From assembly GCA_964551735.1 (NCBI GenBank), contig CAZKEF010000027.1:19583-83582 (forward strand): a stretch of 64,000 nt of DNA, in the 5' to 3' direction. Every line of letters starts with the position of its first letter. Position 1 is the first letter of the stretch. This document shows, in pieces, positions 8,565 to 16,280 of the stretch. The notes beneath the pieces were generated by a model. That model did not search any database and was not told the DNA's origin. It was given only the letters and a program-made list of their open reading frames with translations. Source of the stretch: DAOUAT01 sp964551735 (GTDB lineage: Bacteria; Chloroflexota; Anaerolineae; CG2-30-64-16). A program made the translations under genes and the position numbers.

Positions 8565-10595
8565 CTACTTGCCGAAGTACCAGGCGTACGGCCGGGCGAT
8601 GAACGGATCGGTGTACGTCCAATCGGTGATCATCCGATCGGGCACGTTCTTCAGGCTGTTCTTGGCGACGCCGTAGCCATCGGCGGGCGTGCTGATGCCG
8701 AGGTTAGGGAAGAGATCAGCCGTCAGTTGCAGCATCTCGTTCACGGCCTTGATCTGGGCCTCGTAGGAGGGCGCCAGGAGCGCGTCGTCGTACTTCTGGA
8801 TCAACGCCTTGACATCAGCGGGCGGCTCCTCGGCGTTCTCGGCCGTCTTGGTGTACCAGTTCTTCCAGGCCACGGCCCAGTTGGACTCGTAGTGCACCGG
8901 CGCGAAGTTGCGCGGATCCAGCAACGGGTTCAGGCCGCCTTCGCCGCCCCACAGGGTGGCATCGCTGTCGTTGTTGTCCTTGCGCTGGTAGAGCAGGTCG
9001 CGGGCTGAGTCCTTGTACTCCACATTGATGCCCACGGCCTTCCAGTACTTCACCAACATGGCGCCGGCATCGCCCATATAGCCGCTGAGCTCCTTGGTGC
9101 CTTCCAGGATGAAGGCGAATGGCGAACCATCGGGCGCGGTGCGGAAGCCGTCAGCGCCGGCCTTCATGCCGATCGTGTCCAACAGCTCGTTGGCCTTCTG
9201 CACGTCGTACTCGGTGTACTGTGTCGCCAACTGCTCGTTGTAGAACGCGGTGCCCGCCAGCGGCGCGGGCTGCGCCGCTTGACCCTGGCTGACAAAGATC
9301 GTGTCAATCATCTCCTGCCGGTTGATGGCGTGGGACATGGCGATGCGGAAGTCCTTGTTCTGGAACACCGCGCGCTTGACCGGATCCTTGGAGGTCATGT
9401 TGAAGTGGATCGCCACGGTGTTCGATTGGCCCTTGGTGAGCGGCACCAGGCGATAGTCGCCCTTGGCCTGGTTGTCGAACAGCACCGGCTTGTTGGGATC
9501 GGTCGTGAAGCTGCGGGCCTGGTAGTCAATCTCGCCGTTGGTGGCCTTCAGCACTAGGGCCGAAACGTCCTGCACCACGTCCACGGTGAGCTTGTCAATG
9601 TACGGGTACTGGTTGCCTGCGGCGTCCACCTTCCAGTAGTAGGGGTTGCGGGTGAAGGTGAGCTGCGTCGCGTTGGGGCTGAAGCCTTTGTCCACGATCC
9701 AGGCGTAGATGTTCGGGCGCTTCTCATCCGACCAGACCGACTGGCAGTGCGCGCCCAACCGGGCATTGAAGAGCTCGGCCCACGTCTTGAAGCCGCCCTC
9801 CTGCACCATCTGGTCGAGCTTGGCCTTATCCACAAAGTTCGCATGATACTGCTTGGCGAAGTGCGCCGGACAACTGCTGACGTAGGCGCCCACCGGCGCG
9901 GCGAGCTGCTGCAGGAAGTAGGCGTACGGCGCGGCGAACTTGACCTTGAAGGTGTAATCATCAATCTTGGTGAACTGGCCGAACTCGCCCTTCACCTGGA
10001 TCGAAGCGAAACCGGCCGGCTCCAGGTCCTTGTTCTGCGCCACCTCGGCCCACCACCACTCGATGTCGTTGGCGGTGTAGGGCTGGCCATCGGACCACTT
10101 GAGGCCCTTGCGCAGATAGAAGGTGAACTCGGTGCCATCCGGGCTGAGCTCGTACTTCTCGGCCAGGTTGGGCACGATCTCCTTGCCATCGGGCGACCAA
10201 GTGACCAGGTTGTCCACACCGAACGTCTTGAAGAGCATGTTGTAGTCGGCCCCCTTCATGCCCATGCGCCAGTTGCCGCCGTACGCGCCCACCGAGGCGC
10301 CTTCGTAGACCAGCGGATTTTCGGGCAGGCGCTCATCAACAGGCGGCAGCGTGCCGGCCTTGACCAGGTCGGTCAGCATGGGGGCTTCCTGGTACTTGGA
10401 CGCAGGAGCGGCCGTGGGTTCCGGGGCCTTGGTTGGCTCAGGTGCAGTGGTGGCGGCCGGGGCCGCGGTCGGCTGGGCGGCCTCGGGCGCTTGTATCGGG
10501 GCTGACGCCGGCGTGGCCGTCGGCTGGCCGCAGGCTGTGATCAGCACTGCGACCACCATCAGGAGGGACAAGAGACGAACGACACGGGTATTCAT
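8565..10595 (-). CDS. Family-5 extracellular solute-binding lipoprotein
   Basis: A 676-residue SBP_bac_5 protein. The signal peptide ends in a lipobox (LITAC, Cys about residue 22) and is followed by an Ala/Pro/Thr-rich linker to about residue 68. The domain carries the family segments YELSPDGTEFTFYLRKGLKWSDG and FRIAMSHAINRQEMI. It delivers ligand to the permeases encoded downstream. The catabolic genes in the same operon point to uronic-acid-containing oligosaccharides. Start at 10595 follows AAGGAG. Its promoter overlaps the palindromic operator at 10633-10656. Confidence 0.93.
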   Translation of the reverse strand: MNTRVVRLLSLLMVVAVLITACGQPTATPASAPIQAPEAAQPTAAPAATTAPEPTKAPEPTAAPASKYQEAPMLTDLVKAGTLPPVDERLPENPLVYEGASVGAYGGNWRMGMKGADYNMLFKTFGVDNLVTWSPDGKEIVPNLAEKYELSPDGTEFTFYLRKGLKWSDGQPYTANDIEWWWAEVAQNKDLEPAGFASIQVKGEFGQFTKIDDYTFKVKFAAPYAYFLQQLAAPVGAYVSSCPAHFAKQYHANFVDKAKLDQMVQEGGFKTWAELFNARLGAHCQSVWSDEKRPNIYAWIVDKGFSPNATQLTFTRNPYYWKVDAAGNQYPYIDKLTVDVVQDVSALVLKATNGEIDYQARSFTTDPNKPVLFDNQAKGDYRLVPLTKGQSNTVAIHFNMTSKDPVKRAVFQNKDFRIAMSHAINRQEMIDTIFVSQGQAAQPAPLAGTAFYNEQLATQYTEYDVQKANELLDTIGMKAGADGFRTAPDGSPFAFILEGTKELSGYMGDAGAMLVKYWKAVGINVEYKDSARDLLYQRKDNNDSDATLWGGEGGLNPLLDPRNFAPVHYESNWAVAWKNWYTKTAENAEEPPADVKALIQKYDDALLAPSYEAQIKAVNEMLQLTADLFPNLGISTPADGYGVAKNSLKNVPDRMITDWTYTDPFIARPYAWYFGK

Positions 10596-10632
10596 AGGGT
10601 CTTCTCCTTGGGATGGGGATAACCGGACAAAA

Positions 10633-10656
10633 TTGGTAGTAACCAGTTACTACCAA
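10633..10656. promoter_or_regulatory. Palindromic operator of the polysaccharide operon
   Basis: Perfect 11-base arms TTGGTAGTAAC and GTTACTACCAA around a 2-base centre, placed over the -10/start region of the binding-protein promoter. The same half-site TTGGTAGTAAC recurs at 10746-10756 in front of the divergent regulator gene, consistent with repression and autoregulation by that regulator. Confidence 0.8.
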
Positions 10657-10684
10657 CTCTATCATACATTCAGTCCGTTGTCAA
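10656..10684 (-). promoter_or_regulatory. Promoter of the polysaccharide operon
   Basis: TTGACA (10684-10679), a 17-base spacer and TAGAGT (10661-10656) on the minus strand, reading toward the binding-protein gene. The last base of the -10 abuts the operator. Confidence 0.6.
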
Positions 10685-10717
10685 TACCCAATCTGCATGT
10701 TCGCGCATGAATTAGAA

Positions 10718-10756
10718 TTGACAAGCGACCTAAGCCAGGATAGGATTGGTAGTAAC
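10718..10756 (+). promoter_or_regulatory. Promoter and half-operator of the regulator gene
   Basis: TTGACA (10718-10723), 17-base spacer, TAGGAT (10741-10746), immediately followed by TTGGTAGTAAC, one arm of the operator at 10633. Expected to give weak autorepression. Confidence 0.6.
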
Positions 10757-10799
10757 CGGTATCAGACACCCAAGTCTTTCCAACCCGAGGACACGAATC

Positions 10800-11948
10800 A
10801 TGCTTGACGTTGACCGCATCAAGGCAGAACTCGCCGCGCAGGGCCCCGCCCCGCTGCACTACCGCTTGCGCAGCGCGCTGCAAGCCCAGATCTTGGATAA
10901 CACCCTCAGCCCCAACGAAGCGCTTCCCTCGGAACGCGCGTTGGAGGAGGAACTGGGGGTGAGCCGAACAACGATCCGCCAGGCCTTGCGCGGATTGGCC
11001 GAGGGCGGATTCGTGAAGCCGGTCGTCGGCGCGGGTAGCTTTGTGCTGGAGCCGCGCGCTGCCGCTCCCGAAGTGGCCGGGCTGGTCGGCGTGGTCGTCC
11101 CCGATCGTTATTTCTATGTGTATTACGCGCAGTTGGCGTCGGCCATCAATAACAGCTTGCGTGAAGCGGGATACCGGGTGGACATGAGCGTGCATGAGAG
11201 GCAGACGGAGAACCTGGCGCACATCGTGGACAGCTTGCTGGAGCAAGGGGCCGTCGGGCTGGCGCTTTGCCCGACCGACGATGAGGCGGTGCGGCCGATC
11301 CTCGACCGCCTGCACGCTCGCCGGGTGGCCCTGGTGATGATCGCGCGCTTGTGGGATTATAGCGATGCCGATTACGTGGGCGCAGACAACGAACGCATCG
11401 GCTACGAGGCGACCCGCCACCTACTCGAGTTGGGCCATACGGGCATCGTGCACCTGACTGACGCGTACGGCTCGACCGCGCGGGGCCGGGCCGGCGGCTA
11501 CGTGCGGGCCATGCAGGAAGCCGGCCTGACGCCCCGTATCCTCGTACCGGAGATGAAGGAGCACATCGGGTCGCTGGCCGACCTGCGCGGCTACCTGGCG
11601 CAGGACGGAGAACTGGCGGACATCTGTGCGGCGGTGGCGCGTCGGGAAGTCACCGGGGTTTTCTGCTTCAATGATGACATGGCAAGCTGGCTCCAGAAGG
11701 CGCTGCGCAGGTGCAACTTGGCTATGCCGCGGGACGTATCGCTGATCGGCGTGGATGATCTGCCCTACGCCGAGTTCTTCGATGCGCCATTGACGACCTT
11801 CGCGCTGCCGGGAGAGGAGATCGGCCGGCAGGCCGCAGACCTGCTGATCCGGCGGCTCAACGGCGAGCAATTCGCGCCGCAGCGGATCCGCGTGCCGGCG
11901 CGCTTCGTGCAGCGCCTTTCATCGGCCGCGCCGCCGTCGCCTTTATGA
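10800..11948 (+). CDS. GntR-LacI hybrid transcriptional regulator (AraR-type)
   Basis: A 382-residue regulator with an N-terminal GntR winged helix-turn-helix (about residues 18-85; LPSERALEEELGVSRTTIRQAL) fused to a LacI/periplasmic-binding-protein-like sugar-sensing domain (from about residue 97, VGVVVPDRYFYVY, with GVFCFNDDMA and VSLIGVDDLPYAEFFDAPLTT). This architecture is that of AraR of Bacillus. It is divergent from the polysaccharide operon and shares its operator half-sites, so it very probably represses that operon until an oligosaccharide inducer binds. ATG 10800 is chosen because the upstream reading frame overlaps the promoter. Confidence 0.88.
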   Translation: MLDVDRIKAELAAQGPAPLHYRLRSALQAQILDNTLSPNEALPSERALEEELGVSRTTIRQALRGLAEGGFVKPVVGAGSFVLEPRAAAPEVAGLVGVVVPDRYFYVYYAQLASAINNSLREAGYRVDMSVHERQTENLAHIVDSLLEQGAVGLALCPTDDEAVRPILDRLHARRVALVMIARLWDYSDADYVGADNERIGYEATRHLLELGHTGIVHLTDAYGSTARGRAGGYVRAMQEAGLTPRILVPEMKEHIGSLADLRGYLAQDGELADICAAVARREVTGVFCFNDDMASWLQKALRRCNLAMPRDVSLIGVDDLPYAEFFDAPLTTFALPGEEIGRQAADLLIRRLNGEQFAPQRIRVPARFVQRLSSAAPPSPL

Positions 11949-12092
11949 TGGCTTATTCCGTCGGCAAGAACACGCGAGAAGAGCACGCAAAGTCGCCGCG
12001 GCCGGCGGGCATAGCGTCGTGATATCCGATCTGCCCGGCTGCTGTGCATTCCTTTGCGGTCGGCCGCGGAGGATGGAGTGAGGTGAGGTATA

Positions 12093-12425
12093 ATGGGCCT
12101 CTGGAAACTTGGGAGGGATGTGCCATTCAAGATAGACTTGTGGCGCTGCAAAAACACGCCCTACGATGTCGTGTCGCATGCTTCGAGCAGCGCTTGTTGG
12201 GCCAGGTGTTTGGTCGCGAGGAGTGGATCAGCAGCCCGGAGGATGTGGTCTTGAGCAAGCTCCTGTGGTATCGGGCCCCGCCCTCCCTGGGGCGGCAGTT
12301 CCAGCATGTGATCGAGGTGTACGAGATCCAGGAATCCCATCCCGAACAGGGATACCTGGAGCGCTGGGCGCGCCTTGGGCGTCGTTGACTTAGAATCTAT
12401 CCGAAAACCGGGACAAGCACCCTGA
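12093..12425 (+). pseudogene. Decayed nucleotidyltransferase-like (hypothetical AbiEii-type) gene
   Basis: Frame 1 from 12093 reads VPFKIDLWRCKNTPYD. A lost base near 12180 shifts to a frame reading ISSPEDVVLSKLLWYR and YLERWARLG. A gained base near 12378 then restores frame 1 as GVVDLES before a stop at 12423. Joined, these match the C-terminal half of a widespread family of small nucleotidyltransferase-like hypothetical proteins (F-K-V-D-L, then S-x-E-D-x-I-L-x-K-L-x-W, then Y-L-x-x-W-A-x-x-L-G-V). The N-terminal half is missing. The family is recalled from pattern only, so confidence is moderate. Confidence 0.45.
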
Positions 12426-12509
12426 GCCCGTCGAAGGGTGCGGGTTTGTGCAGAGGACAGCGCTCCTTCGACAGGCTCAGGATAGCTGCCATGAGGGTTT
12501 CCGGATAGG
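12397..12509. repeat. Nested palindromic repeat with CCTGAGCC..GTCGAAGG core
   Basis: Inner arms CCTGAGCCCGTCGAAGG (from 12421) and CCTTCGACAGGCTCAGG (to 12481) form a near-perfect hairpin. Outer arms TATCCGAAAACC and GGTTTCCGGATA extend it to about 110 bases. The core resembles the dispersed CCTGAGC-x-TGTCGAAGG palindromes found in many GC-rich genomes. It overlaps the end of the decayed gene before it. Confidence 0.75.
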
Positions 12510-12593
12510 TACTTACTCGAACGAGTGAGGCTGGAAGCAGCCCGGCCGCTCGACAGGTAAGGCCGGAGCCGGGCCGGCGAAGACAAGGGAATT

Positions 12594-12917
12594 GTGCGCA
12601 CGATCAACGAGTCAGACTGGAAGCTTCTTCGAGCGCTTCATCCGATCGCGCTTGAGCGCTTCTGCCAGCGCGCCCTCTCCGACATTGAAAGGCTGGCAGA
12701 CGATGACGCCAAGACCAGTCATGAACGGTACCTGGCAATCCATGACCTGGTGCAGCGGCGCGATCGTGAGCTGGCAGATACCTTCAATGACCTGCGCAGG
12801 TCGACGGCCATAGAACAATTGGCACACATGCGGGTCTTGAATTTGCTGACCGACGAAGAAATGGCACGTTTCAGCCCCGACACGCGCGAGATTATCCGGT
12901 TCCTCACAGGCCGGTGA
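12594..12917 (+). CDS. Small conserved-looking hypothetical protein
   Basis: A 107-residue, charged, all-helical soluble protein starting (GTG) RTINESDWKLLRAL. It has no signal peptide, Cys pairs or transmembrane segment. The middle is Glu/Arg-rich (HERYLAIHDLVQRRDREL) and the end reads ARFSPDTREIIRFL. I do not recognise a named family. AAGGGA lies upstream of the GTG. Its closeness to the decayed nucleotidyltransferase-like gene may be accidental. Confidence 0.6.
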   Translation: MRTINESDWKLLRALHPIALERFCQRALSDIERLADDDAKTSHERYLAIHDLVQRRDRELADTFNDLRRSTAIEQLAHMRVLNLLTDEEMARFSPDTREIIRFLTGR

Positions 12918-13202
12918 TCGGTGCGGTGCATCCTTCGTGAATAGCAGCACAACGCTTTGGTCTTCCCGTTGCTGACCAGCGCGCCGGTCTGACCACCAAT
13001 ACCGATATGGGACCGACCCAGGGGCGCGACTGACTATCGCCCGGTGGACGAGACCGGCCGCTCATTCTTGACTGCGGCCATGCGCCAGATGAGCCTGAGT
13101 GCGCGGGCGCACATTTGCACCTTGTGCTGCGCCATAGCCGAAAGTTCGTTCGCGTTGGCGTTCAGCGGTGTGCGCGCTCTTGGGCCGGCGCGGCCGGGTC
13201 GC

Positions 13203-15107
13203 TCACGGCGTCCCCTCCCAGTCATACCAGAACACATCCGCCAGGTAGTTGTAGGCCTCGTCTGACCCCACCAGCAACACCATCTCCCGGTTCAGCTTGG
13301 CCGATACTTCGCCGCCGTTGAGGCTTCCGACCGCGGCCCAGCCCTGGCCGCCGACCTGGGCCAGCACCATCTTGTTGTGGATGCCCCCGCCGGTGGGGTT
13401 GCGCCGCCGGGCTTGCAGCTTGAGGCCCTCGGTCTGAGCCGCGCCGTTGAGATACTCCACCGTGCGCAGGTTGCTGCGCGGGCTGCTGAGGTCATCGAAG
13501 AGGGCGTCCAACAGCACGCGCACGGTGGCCCCGCGGCGGGCGGCCGCGAGGTAGGCTTCCAGGCGCGGGTTGGGATCGGCATTCACGTTGCTGGTCGTGG
13601 AGCCCCAAAACAGGTGCTCGTACATCTGCTCTACCAACACTGTATCGCCCGGCCCGGCGCGGTTGATCAGACCCAGTAGGCTGTCCTGATCTCGCAACGC
13701 CTGTTCCGGCGCGTGGATGAGCTGGAATGAGAACATGCCTTCCACAAACAAGGGTTGCGGTGCCTGAACCGGGTAGAGGTTGCCGCCGCTGGTGTAGGAT
13801 GGCACGAAGCCGGCTGGTGGCGCGCCCAGAGCGGCGTCGTTCGGGCCCCAGGGCCAGATGTCACCGTGGACCCCCGGCGCGATATCCGCGTCCATGATCT
13901 TATTGAGCTGGGCGACGATGGACGGCGCAGTTGTCATCAGATAGACCCCGCGCCGACCGATGGTGCCGTCGGCCTTTGGGTCATCCGGGAACGCTTCGGC
14001 AGTGATGTTCTCGCTGCCGACCAGCGCAGTGTCGCCATCCAGCACCCAAAACTTGCCGTGCTGGTATTCATAACGCTGGTGATCCGGCCCATTGGTGCGC
14101 ATGTAATACACGCGGCCGCCAGCCTCGGCGATCTGTTGCACGATCCAGCGCTGCTGATCGCTGATCCCGCCTGGCGGCGCGCCTTCCAGCAGCATCTCTA
14201 CCGAGACGCCGCCGCTCGCCCGTGCGGCGATCAGCTCGCCTAACCGCGCGTTTTCAAAGGTGTAGCCTTCGAATCGGATGCTGTGTTGGGCGCCTTCCAA
14301 CAAGATCTTCAAGGCGTCAAAAGCGTTGTCTGGTGAGACGAACACAGCCACGGCGGCAGCCTCGGTAACTACCTGGGCGGGGAAAAAGCTCTCCAGGTCC
14401 CAGCCCGGATAGCGTGCCTTGCGGCCGTCGACGATGTCGTCTGCGTCCTGCGCCCAATCCGCGCGGGTGTCAGTGTCGCGGGCCGGACGGCTGGTGGCCT
14501 GATCAAGCTTGCGATAGAGGATCTGTCCCTCCTCGCCGAAGCTAGTGGACGGTTTATACGGCGTCACAGCCGGCCCTTGCCAGCCTGGCGTGTTGATGTC
14601 GCCTCCTTCGTACACCAGTACATCGGTGTATGTGCCGTCTGGGTTGACCAGGATCACAACACCGCCAGTGTTGCTGAGGGTTAAGGCAGTCCCCGTCAGG
14701 TTGGGTACGGTCGGGTCTGTGTCGGCGCCGTATTCGCAGCCCGGACTCGCACCGAAGCTGAGCGTAAAATCGGTTGCCTGACGCGCGCACCACAGCCAAC
14801 GACGCGCCTCGATCTCGACCCCGGCCGGGAAGGTCACGGCGCGCGTCCCGGCTTTTACCTGCCAGCCGGCCAGCGAGATCGGTGTGCTGAGCGGATTGTA
14901 CAGTTGAAACGCTTCATCCGGCTCATTGGTCCGGTATGTGTCGTAGTACAAGGCGGCGAGCAATAACGGGGGTGGGCCCGACCAGAAATCCCGGCCTACC
15001 AGGGGCAGGTAGACGACTGGCTGCAGGACGGGATCCTCGGCCGTTGCTGGCCCCAGGGGGAACAGAAGCAGGAGCATGCAGGTCAACGCAATCATTGGGC
15101 GCAACAT
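13203..15107 (-). CDS. Secreted lamin-tail / phospholipase D domain protein
   Basis: A 634-residue exported protein. After a signal peptide (MLRPMIALTCMLLLLFPLG..ATA) comes a lamin-tail beta-sandwich (about residues 55-170; FQLYNPLSTPISLAGWQV) and two phospholipase-D/nuclease lobes. Lobe 1 has the complete motif HGKFWVLD with GSENI. Lobe 2 has HNKMVLAQ with GSLNGGE, lacking the usual Asp at position 8 of the motif. It probably cuts phosphodiesters, in nucleic acid or lipid, outside the cell. ATG 15107 follows AGGAGG. It is divergent from the LysR gene. Confidence 0.82.
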   Translation of the reverse strand: MLRPMIALTCMLLLLFPLGPATAEDPVLQPVVYLPLVGRDFWSGPPPLLLAALYYDTYRTNEPDEAFQLYNPLSTPISLAGWQVKAGTRAVTFPAGVEIEARRWLWCARQATDFTLSFGASPGCEYGADTDPTVPNLTGTALTLSNTGGVVILVNPDGTYTDVLVYEGGDINTPGWQGPAVTPYKPSTSFGEEGQILYRKLDQATSRPARDTDTRADWAQDADDIVDGRKARYPGWDLESFFPAQVVTEAAAVAVFVSPDNAFDALKILLEGAQHSIRFEGYTFENARLGELIAARASGGVSVEMLLEGAPPGGISDQQRWIVQQIAEAGGRVYYMRTNGPDHQRYEYQHGKFWVLDGDTALVGSENITAEAFPDDPKADGTIGRRGVYLMTTAPSIVAQLNKIMDADIAPGVHGDIWPWGPNDAALGAPPAGFVPSYTSGGNLYPVQAPQPLFVEGMFSFQLIHAPEQALRDQDSLLGLINRAGPGDTVLVEQMYEHLFWGSTTSNVNADPNPRLEAYLAAARRGATVRVLLDALFDDLSSPRSNLRTVEYLNGAAQTEGLKLQARRRNPTGGGIHNKMVLAQVGGQGWAAVGSLNGGEVSAKLNREMVLLVGSDEAYNYLADVFWYDWEGTP

Positions 15108-15257
15108 CGGAAGCCTCCTGAGATTGTGGTTGGCTAGAGTATACCACAATTGCGCTTGCATCATCAGGGCCAGCCGGGAGCGGGGGTTCACGATGTGTTG
15201 TGGTAGAATAGTGAATTGAGAACGTATGAGTCTTATTGTTCGTGACGGGAGCCGCCG

Positions 15258-16181
15258 ATGTTGAGTTACCATGAGTTAAACGTGTTTGTCGAGGCCGCGC
15301 GGGCGGAGAATTTCTCGGTCGCCGCGCGGCGTCTCTATCTCAGCCAACCCGCTGTCAGCTTGCAGATCAGCAACCTGGAAAAGCGCCTTGGCCTGGAGTT
15401 GTTCACCCGCAACGGCCGCAGCATTCAGCTCAACGAGGCAGGCCGGACGCTGTTGCCGCTGGCGCAGGAGGCTCTGCGGCACATCAAGCAGATCGAGGAG
15501 ACCATGAGCGCGCTGCACGGCCTGATGATCGGGCACATCACTATCGCGTGCAGCACGACGGTGGGGAAATACATCTTGCCGCGACTGGTGGCGGGGTTCC
15601 GCCGCAAATATCCCGACGTGCGTGTAACCATCAATGTGATGAGCCGTCGTGCCGCGGTCGAATGGCTTTTAGAGGACCGCGCTGAATTGACTGTTGTCTC
15701 TGCGCGGCCCAGCCATGGGGATGTGGAGTGGGCGCAGTTCACGGAGGATCAGATCGTGCTTATCGTGCCGGCCGGTCATCCTTGGGCAGATGGCCGTTCC
15801 GTGGCCCCGGCCGAACTCCTGACACAGCCGTTTATCCTGCGCGAGCCCACCGCCGGCACTTACGAGGTTCTTGCGGAGGGGCTGGCAGCGCATCAGATCG
15901 AGATTGACCAGCTCCAGACGGTATTGATCCTGGCAAATGCGGAGGCGATCGAGATGTCGGTTGAGGAGGGGATCGGCCTGGCGTTCATCTCGCGGCTGGC
16001 GGCCGCACGCGGGTCACAGTTGGGGCGGATTAGGGAAGTACCGGTACAAGATATGACGTTGACGCGTGCTATCTATATGATGCGGCGTCACCGCCACGCA
16101 GTCACACCGCTGCAGCAGGCATTCTGGGATTTTGCGTTTGCGCCGGAGAATGCAGCGCTCCGTCAACTGCCGGGCAGGTGA
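15258..16181 (+). CDS. LysR-family transcriptional regulator
   Basis: A 307-residue LysR regulator with an N-terminal winged helix-turn-helix (residues 4-62; SVAARRLYLSQPAVSLQISNL) and a two-lobed effector domain from about residue 90 (GHITIACSTTVGKYILP), resembling the CysB/CbbR branch. It is divergent from the secreted phospholipase-D gene and convergent with the cytochrome operon. Its targets cannot be fixed from sequence. LysR regulators usually act on the divergent neighbour. Confidence 0.92.
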   Translation: MLSYHELNVFVEAARAENFSVAARRLYLSQPAVSLQISNLEKRLGLELFTRNGRSIQLNEAGRTLLPLAQEALRHIKQIEETMSALHGLMIGHITIACSTTVGKYILPRLVAGFRRKYPDVRVTINVMSRRAAVEWLLEDRAELTVVSARPSHGDVEWAQFTEDQIVLIVPAGHPWADGRSVAPAELLTQPFILREPTAGTYEVLAEGLAAHQIEIDQLQTVLILANAEAIEMSVEEGIGLAFISRLAAARGSQLGRIREVPVQDMTLTRAIYMMRRHRHAVTPLQQAFWDFAFAPENAALRQLPGR

Positions 16182-16208
16182 GCCTGGATCCCGAAGAGGC
16201 TAGAATAG

Positions 16209-16255
16209 AATCAGGCGCCGGGTAGCTGCTGAACTGCATGACCTGGCGCCTGATT
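16209..16255. terminator. Hairpin between convergent LysR and cytochrome genes
   Basis: Arms of 15 bases with one mismatch (AATCAGGCGCC core at 16209-16219 and its complement at 16245-16255) around a 17-base loop, exactly between two convergent stops. It is probably a bidirectional terminator, although no T-run is present. Confidence 0.65.
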
Positions 16256-16280
16256 GCGCTGTACTAGTGAGCGCTTCAGT

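Noticed and set aside
13034..13237. Small minus-strand open frame with Asn/Ala-rich sequence
   Set aside because: No ribosome site, no family, and it overlaps the end of the phospholipase-D gene region; I see nothing supportable in 12950-13202.
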